The notes under the pieces: model-generated
The model's database searches: none
Seen by the model: only the letters and a program-made list of their open reading frames with translations
Told to the model about the DNA's origin: nothing
Assembly (NCBI GenBank): GCA_963706605.1
Contig: OY970165.1
Span: forward strand, 1,054,001-1,118,000
Reading direction: 5' to 3'
Length of the DNA: 64,000 bases
From: VRUE01 sp963706605
Lineage (GTDB): Bacteria; Actinomycetota; Thermoleophilia; Solirubrobacterales; 70-9
Program-made: the position numbers and the translations under genes
Shown here: positions 33,116 to 42,170 of the stretch, piece by piece
Position numbering within the stretch: the first letter of the stretch is position 1
Layout of the letters: each line of letters starts with the position of its first letter

Positions 33116-33603
33116 TCCGAGACGAGCGGGGCGACGACCACGCAGCGGCGCGGCTCGTCGCCTTCGCTGTAGGTCTCGACCCCCGAGCGCTCTTTGAGGT
33201 GTTCGTGGACGACGCGCCGTTCCTGGGCGCTCATCGGATCCATCTCGACGGCGACGCTGCGATCCAACGCCTGCTCCGCAGCCCGGTCAGCACGTGCGGT
33301 CAGCACCTCGCGGCGGCGCTCACGGTACCCGGACGCGTCGAGGATGACGCGTTTGCGGTCGCGCACGCCGCGGAAAGCGGCCTGAAAGCAGAGCAGCTGA
33401 AGAGCGTCGATCGTCTGCCCCCGTTTGCCGATCAGCAACCCATAGTCATCCTCGCCTGAGACGACGACCTCGATCCGCTCGTCATCCTCGGAGACCTCGA
33501 CCTCACCATCAAGGTCAAGCTCATCCAGCACCCCTTCGACAAGCTCCCGAACCCGCTCAGCGGGCTCCTGCGGCCAATCCGTCTCAGCGCTCACGTAGAG
33601 CAC
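33112..33603 (-). CDS. jag: KH and R3H domain RNA-binding protein Jag (KhpB)
   Basis: 163 aa. Acidic N-terminal stretch, then a KH domain with GLLIGKRGQTIDALQLL, then an R3H domain with RRVVHEHL and the ERSGVETYSEGDEPRRCVVV end. The usual Jag N-terminal domain is missing, as in other actinobacteria. Binds RNA, linked to cell division and wall synthesis in Gram-positives. The GTG at 33603 has GGAG five nt upstream. Between jag and yidC lies a 332-bp gap filled with type B palindromes. Confidence 0.9.
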   Translation of the reverse strand: MLYVSAETDWPQEPAERVRELVEGVLDELDLDGEVEVSEDDERIEVVVSGEDDYGLLIGKRGQTIDALQLLCFQAAFRGVRDRKRVILDASGYRERRREVLTARADRAAEQALDRSVAVEMDPMSAQERRVVHEHLKERSGVETYSEGDEPRRCVVVAPLVSE

Positions 33604-33622
33604 ACTATCTCCAAAGCTACGC

Positions 33623-33760
33623 GGTGGTCGGGTGCTCCTATTCGAGATCCCATGTTCGCTTCGCTGGCGCTCCGCTCACGAATTTGGAGCCCCTTCGGGG
33701 CCCAGCACCTCTCAGCCGTGGCCGCTCCGCGAGGATCTCGAATAGGAGCACCCGACCACC
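33623..33760. repeat. Type B constant-core palindrome, copy 1
   Basis: Arms 33623-33650 and 33733-33760 are perfect reverse complements (28 bp). The 82-nt interior begins with a 35-nt core (33654-33688, from GTTCGCTTCGCTGGCGCTC to AATTTGGA), followed by a small TTCG hairpin (GCCCC-TTCG-GGGC) and a GTGGCCGCTCCGCGAG end. The core matches, at 34 of 35 positions, the reverse complement of 33859-33893 in copy 2. Confidence 0.9.
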
Positions 33761-33785
33761 TCAGCTTCCCAAGAGATGGAACGCT

Positions 33786-33929
33786 CTCGGGGACGGGCGA
33801 GCTCCTCCGGAAGCGCCTCGCGAAGCGGGCACCGCAGAGTGCTTCTTCCGCAAAGCGGTCCAAATTCGTGAGCGCAGCGCCAGCGAAGCGAACCCAGGCG
33901 CCTTCGGGAGGAGCTCGCCCGTCCCCGAG
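33786..33929. repeat. Type B constant-core palindrome, copy 2 (opposite orientation)
   Basis: Arms 33786-33808 and 33907-33929 are perfect reverse complements (23 bp), extended inward with a mismatch and one bulge. Core at 33859-33893 in reverse orientation to copy 1. The small interior hairpin is here CCGC-TTT-GCGG on the minus strand instead of GCCCC-TTCG-GGGC, a change of both stem sides. The right arm ends 6 nt before the yidC stop codon. Confidence 0.88.
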
Positions 33930-33935
33930 GAGCTT

Positions 33936-34688
33936 TTAGCGGCGGCGCTTCTTCTTTTTGGGCGGTGGCGGGGGTGGCTTAGCAGCCGCCACCTCCGCCG
34001 GTGTAGCCACATGAGGAGCTGGAATGAGGCGCTGGATCGTGTACTGCTGGCCGATCGTCCAGATGTTGGTGGTGATCCAGTAGAGGACGAGACCGGCTGG
34101 GAAGTTGATCACGAAGGGGACGAAGATGAAGGGGAGCACGAACATCATCGTGCGCTGGCTTTTGTCGGCCGTGACCGCCATCACCATGCCCGAGATCAGC
34201 TGCGTGCCCACGTAGAGGATGAGCAGCGCGATCAGTTCCCCGCCCGCCGCCTTCGCGGTCAGGTCGTGGATGAAGAGGAACGAGGCTTCGCTGCCGCAAT
34301 GCCCCGCCTCGCACCCAATGTCGCTTGGCAGCTCGTGACGGAGGACGTAGAAGAGGGTGATGAAGATCGGCAGCTGGGCGATCAGGGGGATGCAGGAGGC
34401 AAATGGGTTGACTTTGTTCTCCTGGTAGAAGCGCATCATCTCCTGCTGCATGCGTTTCTGGTCGTTCTTGTACTTCTCTTTGATCTCCTTGAGCTGAGGC
34501 TGCAGCGCCTGCATCGCCCGCATGCCTTTCAGCGATTTGTAGGTCAGCGGGATCAGCAGCGCGCGGGCGGTGACCGTCAGGGCGATGATCGACATCCCCC
34601 AGCTGAGCCCGGCGTTGTCGTGGAAGAACTGGAGAACGCCGTTGGCGACGTCGATCAGCGGCTGCAGGATGTTGGCGATCGGGATCAC
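33936..34688 (-). CDS. yidC: Membrane protein insertase YidC/OxaI
   Basis: 250 aa from a GTG at 34688 overlapping the yidD stop (GTGA). Helices: PLIDVANGVLQFFHDN and ALTVTARALLIPLTYKSLKG with the positively charged groove, the coiled cytoplasmic loop MRAMQALQPQLKEIKEKYKN, then NPFASCIPLIAQLPIFITLFY and FVINFPAGLVLYWITTNIW. Basic Pro/Lys tail (PPPPPPKKKKRRR) likely binds ribosomes. Inserts membrane proteins with or without Sec. Confidence 0.95.
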   Translation of the reverse strand: MIPIANILQPLIDVANGVLQFFHDNAGLSWGMSIIALTVTARALLIPLTYKSLKGMRAMQALQPQLKEIKEKYKNDQKRMQQEMMRFYQENKVNPFASCIPLIAQLPIFITLFYVLRHELPSDIGCEAGHCGSEASFLFIHDLTAKAAGGELIALLILYVGTQLISGMVMAVTADKSQRTMMFVLPFIFVPFVINFPAGLVLYWITTNIWTIGQQYTIQRLIPAPHVATPAEVAAAKPPPPPPKKKKRRR

Positions 34689-34957
34689 GTGTGCGCCCCG
34701 TGATGGTGCTCGGCGGGATCCACTGGGCCGACCCGCAGCGTGAACCGGTCTGGGACGGGGTCGAAGCCGCCGTGGCTGAACGGATTGCAACGCAAGAGGC
34801 GCCAGGTGGCGAGGAGCAGGCCCCGAAGGGGACCGAAGCGGCGGATCGACTGCGCGGCATAGGCCGAGCAGGTCGGCTCATAGCGGCAACGGCGCGGCAA
34901 TCCGGGTGAGACCCAGCGTTGATACGCGGTGATCGGCGCCAGCAGCAGCCGTTTCAC
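34685..34957 (-). CDS. yidD: Membrane protein insertion efficiency factor YidD
   Basis: 90 aa. Family signature ITAYQRWVSPGLPRRCRYEPTCS-like with CRYEPTCSAYAAQSI, and CNPFSHGGFDPVP. The GTG start at 34957 lies inside the parS-like palindrome and overlaps the end of rnpA by 4 nt. Confidence 0.94.
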   Translation of the reverse strand: MKRLLLAPITAYQRWVSPGLPRRCRYEPTCSAYAAQSIRRFGPLRGLLLATWRLLRCNPFSHGGFDPVPDRFTLRVGPVDPAEHHHGAHT

Positions 34958-34964
34958 GTGGAAC
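34951..34964. promoter_or_regulatory. parS-like centromere site
   Basis: GTTTCACGTGGAAC, a near-perfect palindrome differing from the consensus GTTTCACGTGAAAC at one position; the mirror form GTTCCACGTGAAAC occurs among known parS sites. It sits in the rnpA/yidD overlap, about 0.6 kb from dnaA and near parAB, the normal place for ParB loading. Confidence 0.8.
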
Positions 34965-35319
34965 GCTCCGCGTGCCCGCCCTGGGTCAATGCCTCTTCGA
35001 TGCTCGACCGCACCCCGTCCGTGCCCTCTCGCTCGATTAGGCCGCCGATCTCCGGCCGTGCCACCAGAACGAAATCGTGGCGCTGGGGAAGGCGGTCGGA
35101 GATGCTCCAGAAGGCCTCGCGCAGCGTGCGCTTGACGCGGTTGCGGTCAACTGCGCCGCCGACCTTGCGACTCACCGAGACGCCGAGCCTCACGTCGCGC
35201 TCCTCTTCGTCCTTGCGGGGAAAGGTGTACAGCACGAGGTGGCGCGTCGCATGAGAAGAACCTTCGCGGTAGACCCGATCGAACTCGCCGCTGCGTGAGA
35301 GGCGGCGTCGCTTCGGCAT
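34954..35319 (-). CDS. rnpA: Ribonuclease P protein component
   Basis: 121 aa from the ATG at 35319 (MPKRRRLSRSGEFDRVYREG). Family motif RLGVSVSRKVGGAVDRNRVKR followed by LREAFW. Helps RNase P RNA process tRNA 5' ends. It lies 2 nt after rpmH, the normal rpmH-rnpA-yidD-yidC order. Confidence 0.95.
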   Translation of the reverse strand: MPKRRRLSRSGEFDRVYREGSSHATRHLVLYTFPRKDEEERDVRLGVSVSRKVGGAVDRNRVKRTLREAFWSISDRLPQRHDFVLVARPEIGGLIEREGTDGVRSSIEEALTQGGHAERST

Positions 35320-35321
35320 AT

Positions 35322-35456
35322 CTACGGCGTCAGGCGTTGCCGGCCTTTGCGCCGCCGCCGCTTCAGGATCGCCCGGCCCCCGCGCGTCCGCATCCGAGCC
35401 CGGAAGCCGTGCGTCTTCGCCCTCTTTCGCTTCTTTGGCTGGTAAGTCCGCTTCAT
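35322..35456 (-). CDS. rpmH: 50S ribosomal protein L34
   Basis: 44 aa, MKRTYQPKKRKRAKTHGF at the start, FRARMRTRGGRAIL in the middle and RRRRKGRQRLTP at the end: the L34 sequence in full. Stop TAG at 35322. The 130 bp between it and dnaA hold promoters for both directions, presumably, but I see no clear hexamers and no DnaA boxes there. Confidence 0.97.
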   Translation of the reverse strand: MKRTYQPKKRKRAKTHGFRARMRTRGGRAILKRRRRKGRQRLTP

Positions 35457-35586
35457 TGGCCGTCGCAGTATACGGACGCACCCCGGTTCTCGAGGACAGG
35501 CGCGTCGTCACGCTCGTGAATCTTTCTTCGGCATTTGCGACCCGCCTCGATTCGGCCCCGCCGACCGACGCTATGGTCGCTCGCCG

Positions 35587-36912
35587 GTGCGCGATGACCT
35601 GGCTGGACAGAACCTCGAAGCCCTCTGGGAGGAAATCCAGAGACGACTGCAAGCCGCGGTCCCCGAGTCGACCTTCAAGATCTGGCTCGAGCCGGTGCGG
35701 GTGGTGGGTGCGCAGGGCGCAACGCTCTACCTGACCGCCCCCGACGGGATCCGGACCTGGGTGGAGCGCCGCTACTCCTCGTTGCTTCGCGAAGCGCTGG
35801 CCGAGTCGCCCGCTGAATTGAGCGAGATCGGCTTTGCCGACGGCGGCGGGGAGGGATTGCGTGAGGGGGATTGCGCCGCTGGAGTGGAGCTCAACCCCAA
35901 CTACACCTTCGAGCGGTTCGTCATCGGCGAAGGCAACCGCCTCGCTCACGCCGGTGCCCTGGCGGTCGCCGAGACGCCCTCGGAGGCCTACAACCCCCTC
36001 TTCCTCCATGGCCCACCCGGGCTGGGAAAGACCCACCTCCTCGGGGCGATTGCCAACTACCTCCGCGCCAACGCGCCCTCGCTCAGCGTCCGCTACACGA
36101 CCGCGGAGCACTTCACCAACGAGTTCGTCGCCGCGCTGCGCTCGAGCGGCGCGGAGGGGTTCAAGCGACGCTACCGAGATCTCGACGTGCTGCTTGTCGA
36201 CGACGTCCAGTTCCTGCAGGGCAAGCAGCACACCGAGGAGGAGTTCTTCCACACCTTCAACGCCCTCTACGAGGGCGGCAGCCAGCTCGTTCTCTCCGCC
36301 GACCGGCTGCCCAGCGAGCTCTCGACCCTGGCCTCGCGGTTGCGCGACCGGTTCGAGTGGGGCTTGACGATTCCAGTCGATCCCCCCGACCTCGCCACCC
36401 GTCTCACCGTCCTCCAGCACCTGGCGCGCGAGGCCGGCTTGGACTCCGAGGATCGCGACGCGCTCTCAGAGCTTGCCCACCGCATGGACGCCAACATCCG
36501 CCGTCTCCACGGCGGCTTGACCAAGGTAATCGCTCACGCCTCGCTCACCGCCAAGCCCCTTAGCCCGGAGCTGATCGCCGAACTGATCCCCAATCGCTCC
36601 CACTCGAACCAGCCGACCGCCGTCGAAGAGATCCAACAACGGGTTGCCGCCGCATTCGGGATCTCCCGTGCCGAGCTCGTCGGCAGCAGTCGTGCCGCCA
36701 CCCCACTCCGCGCCAGGCAGATCGCGATTCTCCTCACCCGCGAGGCGACCGATCTCTCGCTGCCCCAGATCGGTCGCCTCTACGGCGGGCGCGATCACTC
36801 CACGATCCTCAACTCGCTGCGCCGTGTCGAGGCCACCCTCAGCGACGATGCCGAGCTCGCCCGCAAAGTCGGTGAGTTGAGGATCGGAATCCACAACCCC
36901 CCCGCCGAATAG
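35587..36912 (+). CDS. dnaA: Chromosomal replication initiator DnaA
   Basis: 441 aa from a GTG at 35587. N-terminal DnaB-interaction domain (LWEEIQRRLQAAVPESTFKIWLEP), a short linker domain, AAA+ core with NYTFERFVIGEGNRLAHA, Walker A GPPGLGKTHLL and Walker B LLVDDVQFLQGK, and the DNA-binding domain IV with GGRDHSTILNSLRRVE. Opens oriC and loads the helicase. Confidence 0.97.
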   Translation: MRDDLAGQNLEALWEEIQRRLQAAVPESTFKIWLEPVRVVGAQGATLYLTAPDGIRTWVERRYSSLLREALAESPAELSEIGFADGGGEGLREGDCAAGVELNPNYTFERFVIGEGNRLAHAGALAVAETPSEAYNPLFLHGPPGLGKTHLLGAIANYLRANAPSLSVRYTTAEHFTNEFVAALRSSGAEGFKRRYRDLDVLLVDDVQFLQGKQHTEEEFFHTFNALYEGGSQLVLSADRLPSELSTLASRLRDRFEWGLTIPVDPPDLATRLTVLQHLAREAGLDSEDRDALSELAHRMDANIRRLHGGLTKVIAHASLTAKPLSPELIAELIPNRSHSNQPTAVEEIQQRVAAAFGISRAELVGSSRAATPLRARQIAILLTREATDLSLPQIGRLYGGRDHSTILNSLRRVEATLSDDAELARKVGELRIGIHNPPAE

Positions 36913-37052
36913 ACCTGTCAGCCGACGGCGCTGTAAGAATCAATGCTTTCCATAGACACGTCCACAGCCTGGAAATCCCATGACCATGCCGATTACCGAT
37001 GGTCTCAGCGGTTTCCACAAGCACTAATCCAACTCAAGAGGACATCAGTCAT
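36913..37052. other. dnaA-dnaN intergenic region, candidate oriC
   Basis: 140 bp, visibly lower in GC than the surroundings. Holds GTTTCCACA and GTCCACA-type sequences that resemble, but do not match, the DnaA box TTATCCACA/TTGTCCACA, with two or three mismatches. GTTTCCA recurs in the first part of dnaN. In actinobacteria oriC usually lies here, but the segment is short and the boxes are weak. The SD of dnaN (AAGAGGA) is at its end. Confidence 0.3.
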
Positions 37053-38160
37053 TTGAAGCTGACCACCAAACGCGACGAGCTGGTTTCCAAGCTTTCGATC
37101 GTCTCCAGAGCGGTTTCCACGCGCGCCGCGACCCAGGCGCTCTCGGGGATCCTGTTGAGCGCAACTGAGGGTGGCGTGACGCTTGCGGCAACCGACGGCG
37201 AGATGGGCCTGCGGACCGCGCTCGAGACGGACGCCACCGACACCGGCTCGGTTCTGCTGCCCGGCCGGCTGCTCTCTGAGCTGGCCCGCTCGCTCGGTGA
37301 CGCCAGTGTGGAGCTCGAGCTGCGCGAGGCTGAGCGGGACGTGGAGATCCGCAGCGGCGGCTCCAGCTTCCATCTCCGGGTCCTGCCTGCAGAGGATTTC
37401 CCGAATCTGCCCGACGAGGGTGCTGAGCCGCTGAAGATTCCCGGCCCCGGCACTGGCCGAGACGATCGACCTGGTTGCACGGGCCGCGTCGCGCGACGAC
37501 ATGCGCCCCGTCCTCACCGGGGTGCTTGTGACCGCGGCGGGCCAGGAGATGACGATGGTCGCCACCGACTCCTACCGCCTCGCCGTCAAGCGGACCGCGC
37601 TCGAGAACGGGATCGGGGGAGAGCTCGAGGCAAATATCCCGGCCAAGGCCCTGCGCGAGCTGGGCCGGATCGTCGCCGCCGATGGGATCGACGAGGTGAC
37701 GGTCAGCCTGCTCCCCAACCAAGCTGTTTTCAGGGCAGGGTCGATCCTCCTCAACACGAGGCTAATCGATGGCCAGTTCCCCAACTTTCGACAGCTCCTG
37801 CCCGAGTCCTACGAGCATGACGTCCGTCTGCCGCGACCCGAGTTCCTCGATGTGGCGCGCCGCGTGAGCCAGCTCGCACAACGCAACGCGCCGCTGCGGC
37901 TGTCGTTCTCCCCGGGCGAGCTGAAGGTCTCGGCCTCGACGCCGGACGTGGGGGACGCCGAGGAGACGATGCCCGCCGCTTTCGAGGGGGAGCCGCTGGA
38001 GATCGGCTTCAATCCCGAGTTCCTGCGCGACGGGATCGAAAGCGTCGCGGGCGACGAGGTGATGCTGCGCTTGATCTCGCCGCTGCGGCCGGGGCTGTTG
38101 CAGCCGGTCGACAACGAAGACTTCCGCTACCTCGTGATGCCGATCCGCCTCAACGTCTGA
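37053..38160 (+). CDS. dnaN: DNA polymerase III sliding clamp (beta), with a +1 frameshift
   Basis: TTG start at 37053 with AAGAGGA upstream (LKLTTKRDELVSKLSIVSRA). First part reads to PLKIPGP, then continues one base later as ALAETIDLVARAASRDDM, RPVLTGVLV and on to the C-terminal VDNEDFRYLVMPIRL. An extra G at 37449-37450 (CCC-G-GCA) breaks the frame. With it removed the protein is about 368 aa, normal for DnaN. The gene is essential, so this is probably a sequence error; programmed shifting is a remote alternative. Tethers polymerase III to DNA. Confidence 0.92.
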
Positions 38161-38173
38161 GCTAGGAGGGCCG

Positions 38174-39262
38174 GTGCTGGTCACCGCCGTCGAAGCGAGC
38201 CCGCTGCGCAGTCTGAGCGATGTGCGGCTCGAGCTGGGGGAGGGGATCGTCTGTTTGATCGGCCCCAACGGCGCCGGCAAGACGAATCTACTCGAGGCCC
38301 TCTACTTCGCCCTGGTTGGGCGCTCCTTTCGTACGGCGGACAGGCGCGAGCTGATTCCCTTCGGCGCCCCGCTCGCCCGTGCTGAGGCGGTTGTACGGGA
38401 GGAGGACGAAGTCGATCGCCACCTGCTCGCCTCGGTCAGCCGTGCCGACGGCCGCCGTCACCTGCTCGACGGCAAGCCCGCCGACATCGCGACGATGGCC
38501 CGCCATCGGCCCCCCGTGGCCGTCTTCTCGCCCGACCGTCTGCTGCTCGTCAAGGGCCCACCGGCGGAGCGTCGCGCACATCTCGACCGCTACGTCGCCG
38601 CTCGCTGGCCGGCGCGCGGGGGACTCCGACAGCGCTATGGGCAGGCGCTGGCTCAGCGCAACGCGCTGTTGGCACGCCTTGCGGCCGGCGGCCAGGGCGG
38701 CGATCTCGAGGTCTGGGACGCGACCCTGGCCGAAGCCGCAGCGCCGCTTGCAGCAGCGCGCTCGGAGGCAGTCGAGGAGCTCTCCGGCCCGTTTGCGACA
38801 GCCGCCACCGAGCTGGGGCTGGAAGGGGACGCCGCGATCGAGTACGCGCCGCGGGCCATGGGCTCGGCGGAGGAGATAAGAGCAGGGCTCGGCGAACGGC
38901 GAGATGCCGATCTGAGGCTTGGCCGCACCTCCTGGGGACCGCACCTGGACGAGCTCAAGATCACGTCGTCGGGCAGAGCCCTGCGGCGCTACGGCTCGCA
39001 GGGTCAGCAGCGCGCGGGTCTTCTCGCCCTCCTCTTCGCCGAGCGCGAGGCCCTGCTGTCCGCCCACCAGGTCGCGCCGCTGCTCCTGCTCGACGACGTG
39101 ATGAGCGAGCTGGATCCCGAGCGCCGCGGTCGTCTGGTCCAACGACTCCTCGCCGGCGGTCAGGCCCTGATCAGCGCCGCCGACGAGGAGTCGGTCCCGG
39201 CGGCCGCGCTGGGGTGCCAGGTGCGGATGCCGATCACCACGTCACGGGCTGCAGCGGCATGA
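38174..39262 (+). CDS. recF: DNA repair and replication protein RecF
   Basis: 362 aa from a GTG at 38174 with AGGAGG upstream. SMC-like ATPase: Walker A IGPNGAGKTNLLEALYFAL, signature near SQGQQRAGLLALLFAE-type (GSQGQQRAGLLALLFAE), Walker B LLLLDDVMSELDPERR. Loads RecA at gaps with RecO and RecR. Overlaps the next gene by 4 nt (ATGA). Confidence 0.95.
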   Translation: MLVTAVEASPLRSLSDVRLELGEGIVCLIGPNGAGKTNLLEALYFALVGRSFRTADRRELIPFGAPLARAEAVVREEDEVDRHLLASVSRADGRRHLLDGKPADIATMARHRPPVAVFSPDRLLLVKGPPAERRAHLDRYVAARWPARGGLRQRYGQALAQRNALLARLAAGGQGGDLEVWDATLAEAAAPLAAARSEAVEELSGPFATAATELGLEGDAAIEYAPRAMGSAEEIRAGLGERRDADLRLGRTSWGPHLDELKITSSGRALRRYGSQGQQRAGLLALLFAEREALLSAHQVAPLLLLDDVMSELDPERRGRLVQRLLAGGQALISAADEESVPAAALGCQVRMPITTSRAAAA

Positions 39263-39564
39263 GCCGCCGCCGCGCGCCCCGTCCAGCGGGGGATGCCCTC
39301 CGCACCGCCCTCGGCCTCGCCGCCCCGAAGACCCGCCTCGCCGCTGTGCAGGGGGCGTGGGCGGTGACGGTCGGCGATCGTGTCGCGGCCGCCGCGCAGC
39401 CGGTCTCCGAACGCGAGGGAGCGGTGATCGTCGCTTGCTCAGATCCCGTCTGGGCGCAGGAGCTGGATCTGATGCAGGAGCAGCTTCTCGCTCGGCTCCG
39501 GGAGCGGTTGGGCGAGCAGGCGCCGCAGGTTTTGCGCTTTCGTGTGAAAGATCAGGGTGAGTAG
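39259..39564 (+). CDS. DUF721 (DciA-like) protein
   Basis: 101 aa from the ATG at 39259 (MSRRRAPRPAGDALRTALG). Domain phrases AVQGAWAVTVGDRVAAAAQP and DPVWAQELDLMQEQLLARL fit DUF721, whose DciA members load the replicative helicase. Position between recF and gyrB is the standard one in actinobacteria. It is shorter than Mycobacterium homologues, with a reduced N-terminus. Confidence 0.88.
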   Translation: MSRRRAPRPAGDALRTALGLAAPKTRLAAVQGAWAVTVGDRVAAAAQPVSEREGAVIVACSDPVWAQELDLMQEQLLARLRERLGEQAPQVLRFRVKDQGE

Positions 39565-39656
39565 TCTCGTTTTTACGTGATTTGCAGGACTTTTCTACTG
39601 AGGGAGCGAGCTTTCTGGGGGGTCGAACTGGTATCCTTATGTCAACTCGATTTCTA

Positions 39657-39698
39657 CCCCGACCCGGCGCGCCGAGTGCGTCAGGCGGTCGGGGTTTT
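39657..39698 (+). terminator. Terminator-like hairpin before gyrB
   Basis: CCCCGACC (39657-39664) pairs with GGTCGGGG (39687-39694) and is followed by TTTTCT. The loop of 22 nt contains a CGGCGCGCCG palindrome, which could extend the structure. It may end the dnaA-recF transcripts or act as an attenuator for gyrB, whose start is 27 nt downstream. Confidence 0.6.
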
Positions 39699-39721
39699 CT
39701 GTGAGACCAGGAAAGGACCAG

Positions 39722-42155
39722 TTGTCTAAGACGAACGAGAACGCCGGCGGGGGCGGAGCGGAGCGGGAGGACTCCTACGACGCCAAGGACATCACCGTCC
39801 TCGAGGGCCTGGAAGCGGTACGCAAGCGGCCGGGCATGTACATCGGCTCGACCGGGCCGCGCGGGCTTCACCATCTCGTCTACGAGGTCGTCGACAACTC
39901 AGTCGACGAGGCGATCGCCGGCCACTGCAGCGAAGTTCGCGTCGTCCTGCACCCTGACGACAGCTGCACCGTGTCAGACGACGGGCGCGGTATCCCGGTC
40001 GAAGAACTGAAGAAGGAGAAACGACCGGCGGCAGAGGTCGTGCTGACGACGCTGCACGCCGGCGGTAAGTTCGGCGACGGTGGCGGCTACAAAGTCTCCG
40101 GCGGCCTGCACGGCGTCGGCGTCTCGGTCGTCAACGCGCTCTCGGAGCGGTTGCATCTCCAGATCAGCCGCGACGGCCACGTCTGGAGCCAGGATTACGA
40201 GCGCGGCAAACCGCAGGGCCCCCTCACTCAGGGCGATGCGGCTGAAGGAGACCGGCACCACGCTTACCTTCCAACCCGACGCGGAGATCTTCGAGGAGGT
40301 CGAGTTCGACTTCCAGACCCTGGCCGACCGACTGCGCGAGACCGCCTTCCTCACCCGCGGGTTGAAGATCGAGCTGGTCGACGAGCGTGGTCAGACCAAC
40401 AGCGTCACCTTCCAGTACGAGGGCGGGATCGAGGACTTCGTCCGCCACCTCAACGAGAACAAGGACACGCTGCACCGCAAGACGATCTTTTTCGACAGCG
40501 AGGAGGAGGAGGGTCAGGTCGAGGTGGCGATGCAGTGGAACGCGTCCTACCAGGAGTCGATCTTCAGCTTCGCCAACAACATCAACACCCACGAGGGCGG
40601 CTCCCACCTGTCCGGTTTCCGCGCGGCGCTGACCCGGACGCTGAACGCCTACGCGCGCAGCAAAGGACTCCTCAAAGAGAAAGACGGGAACCTGGGCGGC
40701 GAGGACGTCCGCGAGGGGCTGACGGCGGTGATCTCGGTGAAGCTCCGTGATCCGCAGTTCGAGGGCCAGACCAAGACCAAACTCGGCAACCCGCCGATCC
40801 GCGGGCTGGTCGAGGAGACGGTCAACCGCAAGCTCGCCGAGTTCCTCGAGGAGAACCCCGGCGACGCGCGCCGCATCATCGTCAAGGCGATCGACGCGTC
40901 ACGGGCACGCGACGCGGCCCGCAAAGCGCGCGACCTGACCCGCCGCAAGTCGGCGCTGGAGAACTCGACCCTGCCCGGCAAGCTGGCCGACTGCACGGTC
41001 AAGGACCCGCGCGACGCCGAGATCTTCGTGGTCGAGGGTGACTCCGCGGGTGGCTCCGCGAAGCAGGCGCGCGACCGCTCGACCCAGGCGGTGCTGCCGC
41101 TGCGAGGCAAGATCATCAACGTCGAGAAGAGCCGCATCGACAAGGTGCTGGCCAACACCGAGGTGCAGGCGCTGATCACGGCGATCGGCACCGGGGTGCA
41201 CGACGAGTTCAACCTCGAGGACGCTCGCTACCACAAAATCGTGATGGCGACCGACGCCGACGTCGACGGCGCCCACATCCGCACCCTCGTCCTCACCTTC
41301 CTCTACCGGCAGATGCCGGAGCTGATCGACGCCGGCTACGTCTACATCGCCAAACCGCCGCTCTACCGGGTCAAACAGGGCAATCAGGAGACCTACCTGG
41401 AGCGCGAGTCCGAACTGGAAGAGCTGCTGCTGCGCGACAAGCTCGAGGACATCGAGGTCGCCGACGCGAGCGGCAAGGCGACGAAGCTGAGCAAGAGCCG
41501 CTGGCAGAGCTATACGCGCCGAGCCAAAGAGTACGAGGGCTGGGGCTCCTCTCTGCAGGCGGAGTTCGGCCACGAGACCGTGCGCTTCCTGGAGGAGTCG
41601 AGCCTGCTCGACGAGGAGGTCGCGACGCTGGCCGGCGCGCGCAAGGTGCTGGGCCGCGCCGCCGCCGCGGGGGAGCTTTTCGAGACCGAGATCGGCGAGG
41701 ACTCTGACGCCGGGCTGGTCGTCAAGGCGATCGAACGGAAGAGCGGCCTGGCTCGCACCCACCGCCTGCCCCGCGAGCTGTTCGACCACCACGACTACCG
41801 CAAGTTCGCGGAGGTGCACGCGGTGCTGCTGAAGCAGGTCGGCAGGCCGCCCTTCGAGGTCCGCCTCGGCAGCCGCAGCGCCGAGGCGTCCTCCTTCCAG
41901 GCGCTGCGCGCCGCCGTGCTCGAGCTGGCTCGGCACGGGGTGCAGCTGACCCGCTTCAAGGGCCTCGGCGAGATGAACGCCGACCAGCTGCGCGAGACGA
42001 CGATGGACCCGGCGACGCGGACCCTGGCCCGGGTCACGTTGGACGATGCAACTGCTGCGGACCAGATCTTCTCGATGTTGATGGGAGACCAGGTCGGCCC
42101 GCGCCGCGACTTCATCGAGTCGAACGCGAAAGAGGTGAAATTCCTTGACGTCTAG
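39722..42155 (+). CDS. gyrB: DNA gyrase subunit B, with a +1 frameshift
   Basis: TTG start at 39722 (preceded by AGGAAAGGA); GTG at 39701 is the alternative. GHKL ATPase motifs DNSVDEAIAGHC, DDGRGIPVEE and GGLHGVGVSVVNALS, then TOPRIM motifs EGDSAGGSAKQARDR, PLRGKIINVEK and TDADVDGAHIRTL. The frame changes at 40240-40241 (GGC GAT GCG-G-CTG AAG), where one extra G separates SQDYERGKPQGPLTQGDA from LKETGTTLTFQPD. Corrected length is about 810 aa. An essential gene, so sequence error is likely. Forms A2B2 with GyrA, next gene. Confidence 0.93.
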
Positions 42156-42170
42156 GGGGGGCGGGAGCTG

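Noticed and set aside
34954..36420. A 488-codon frame ending with RnpA
   Set aside because: Only the last 121 residues are RnpA. The rest runs antisense through rpmH and dnaA.
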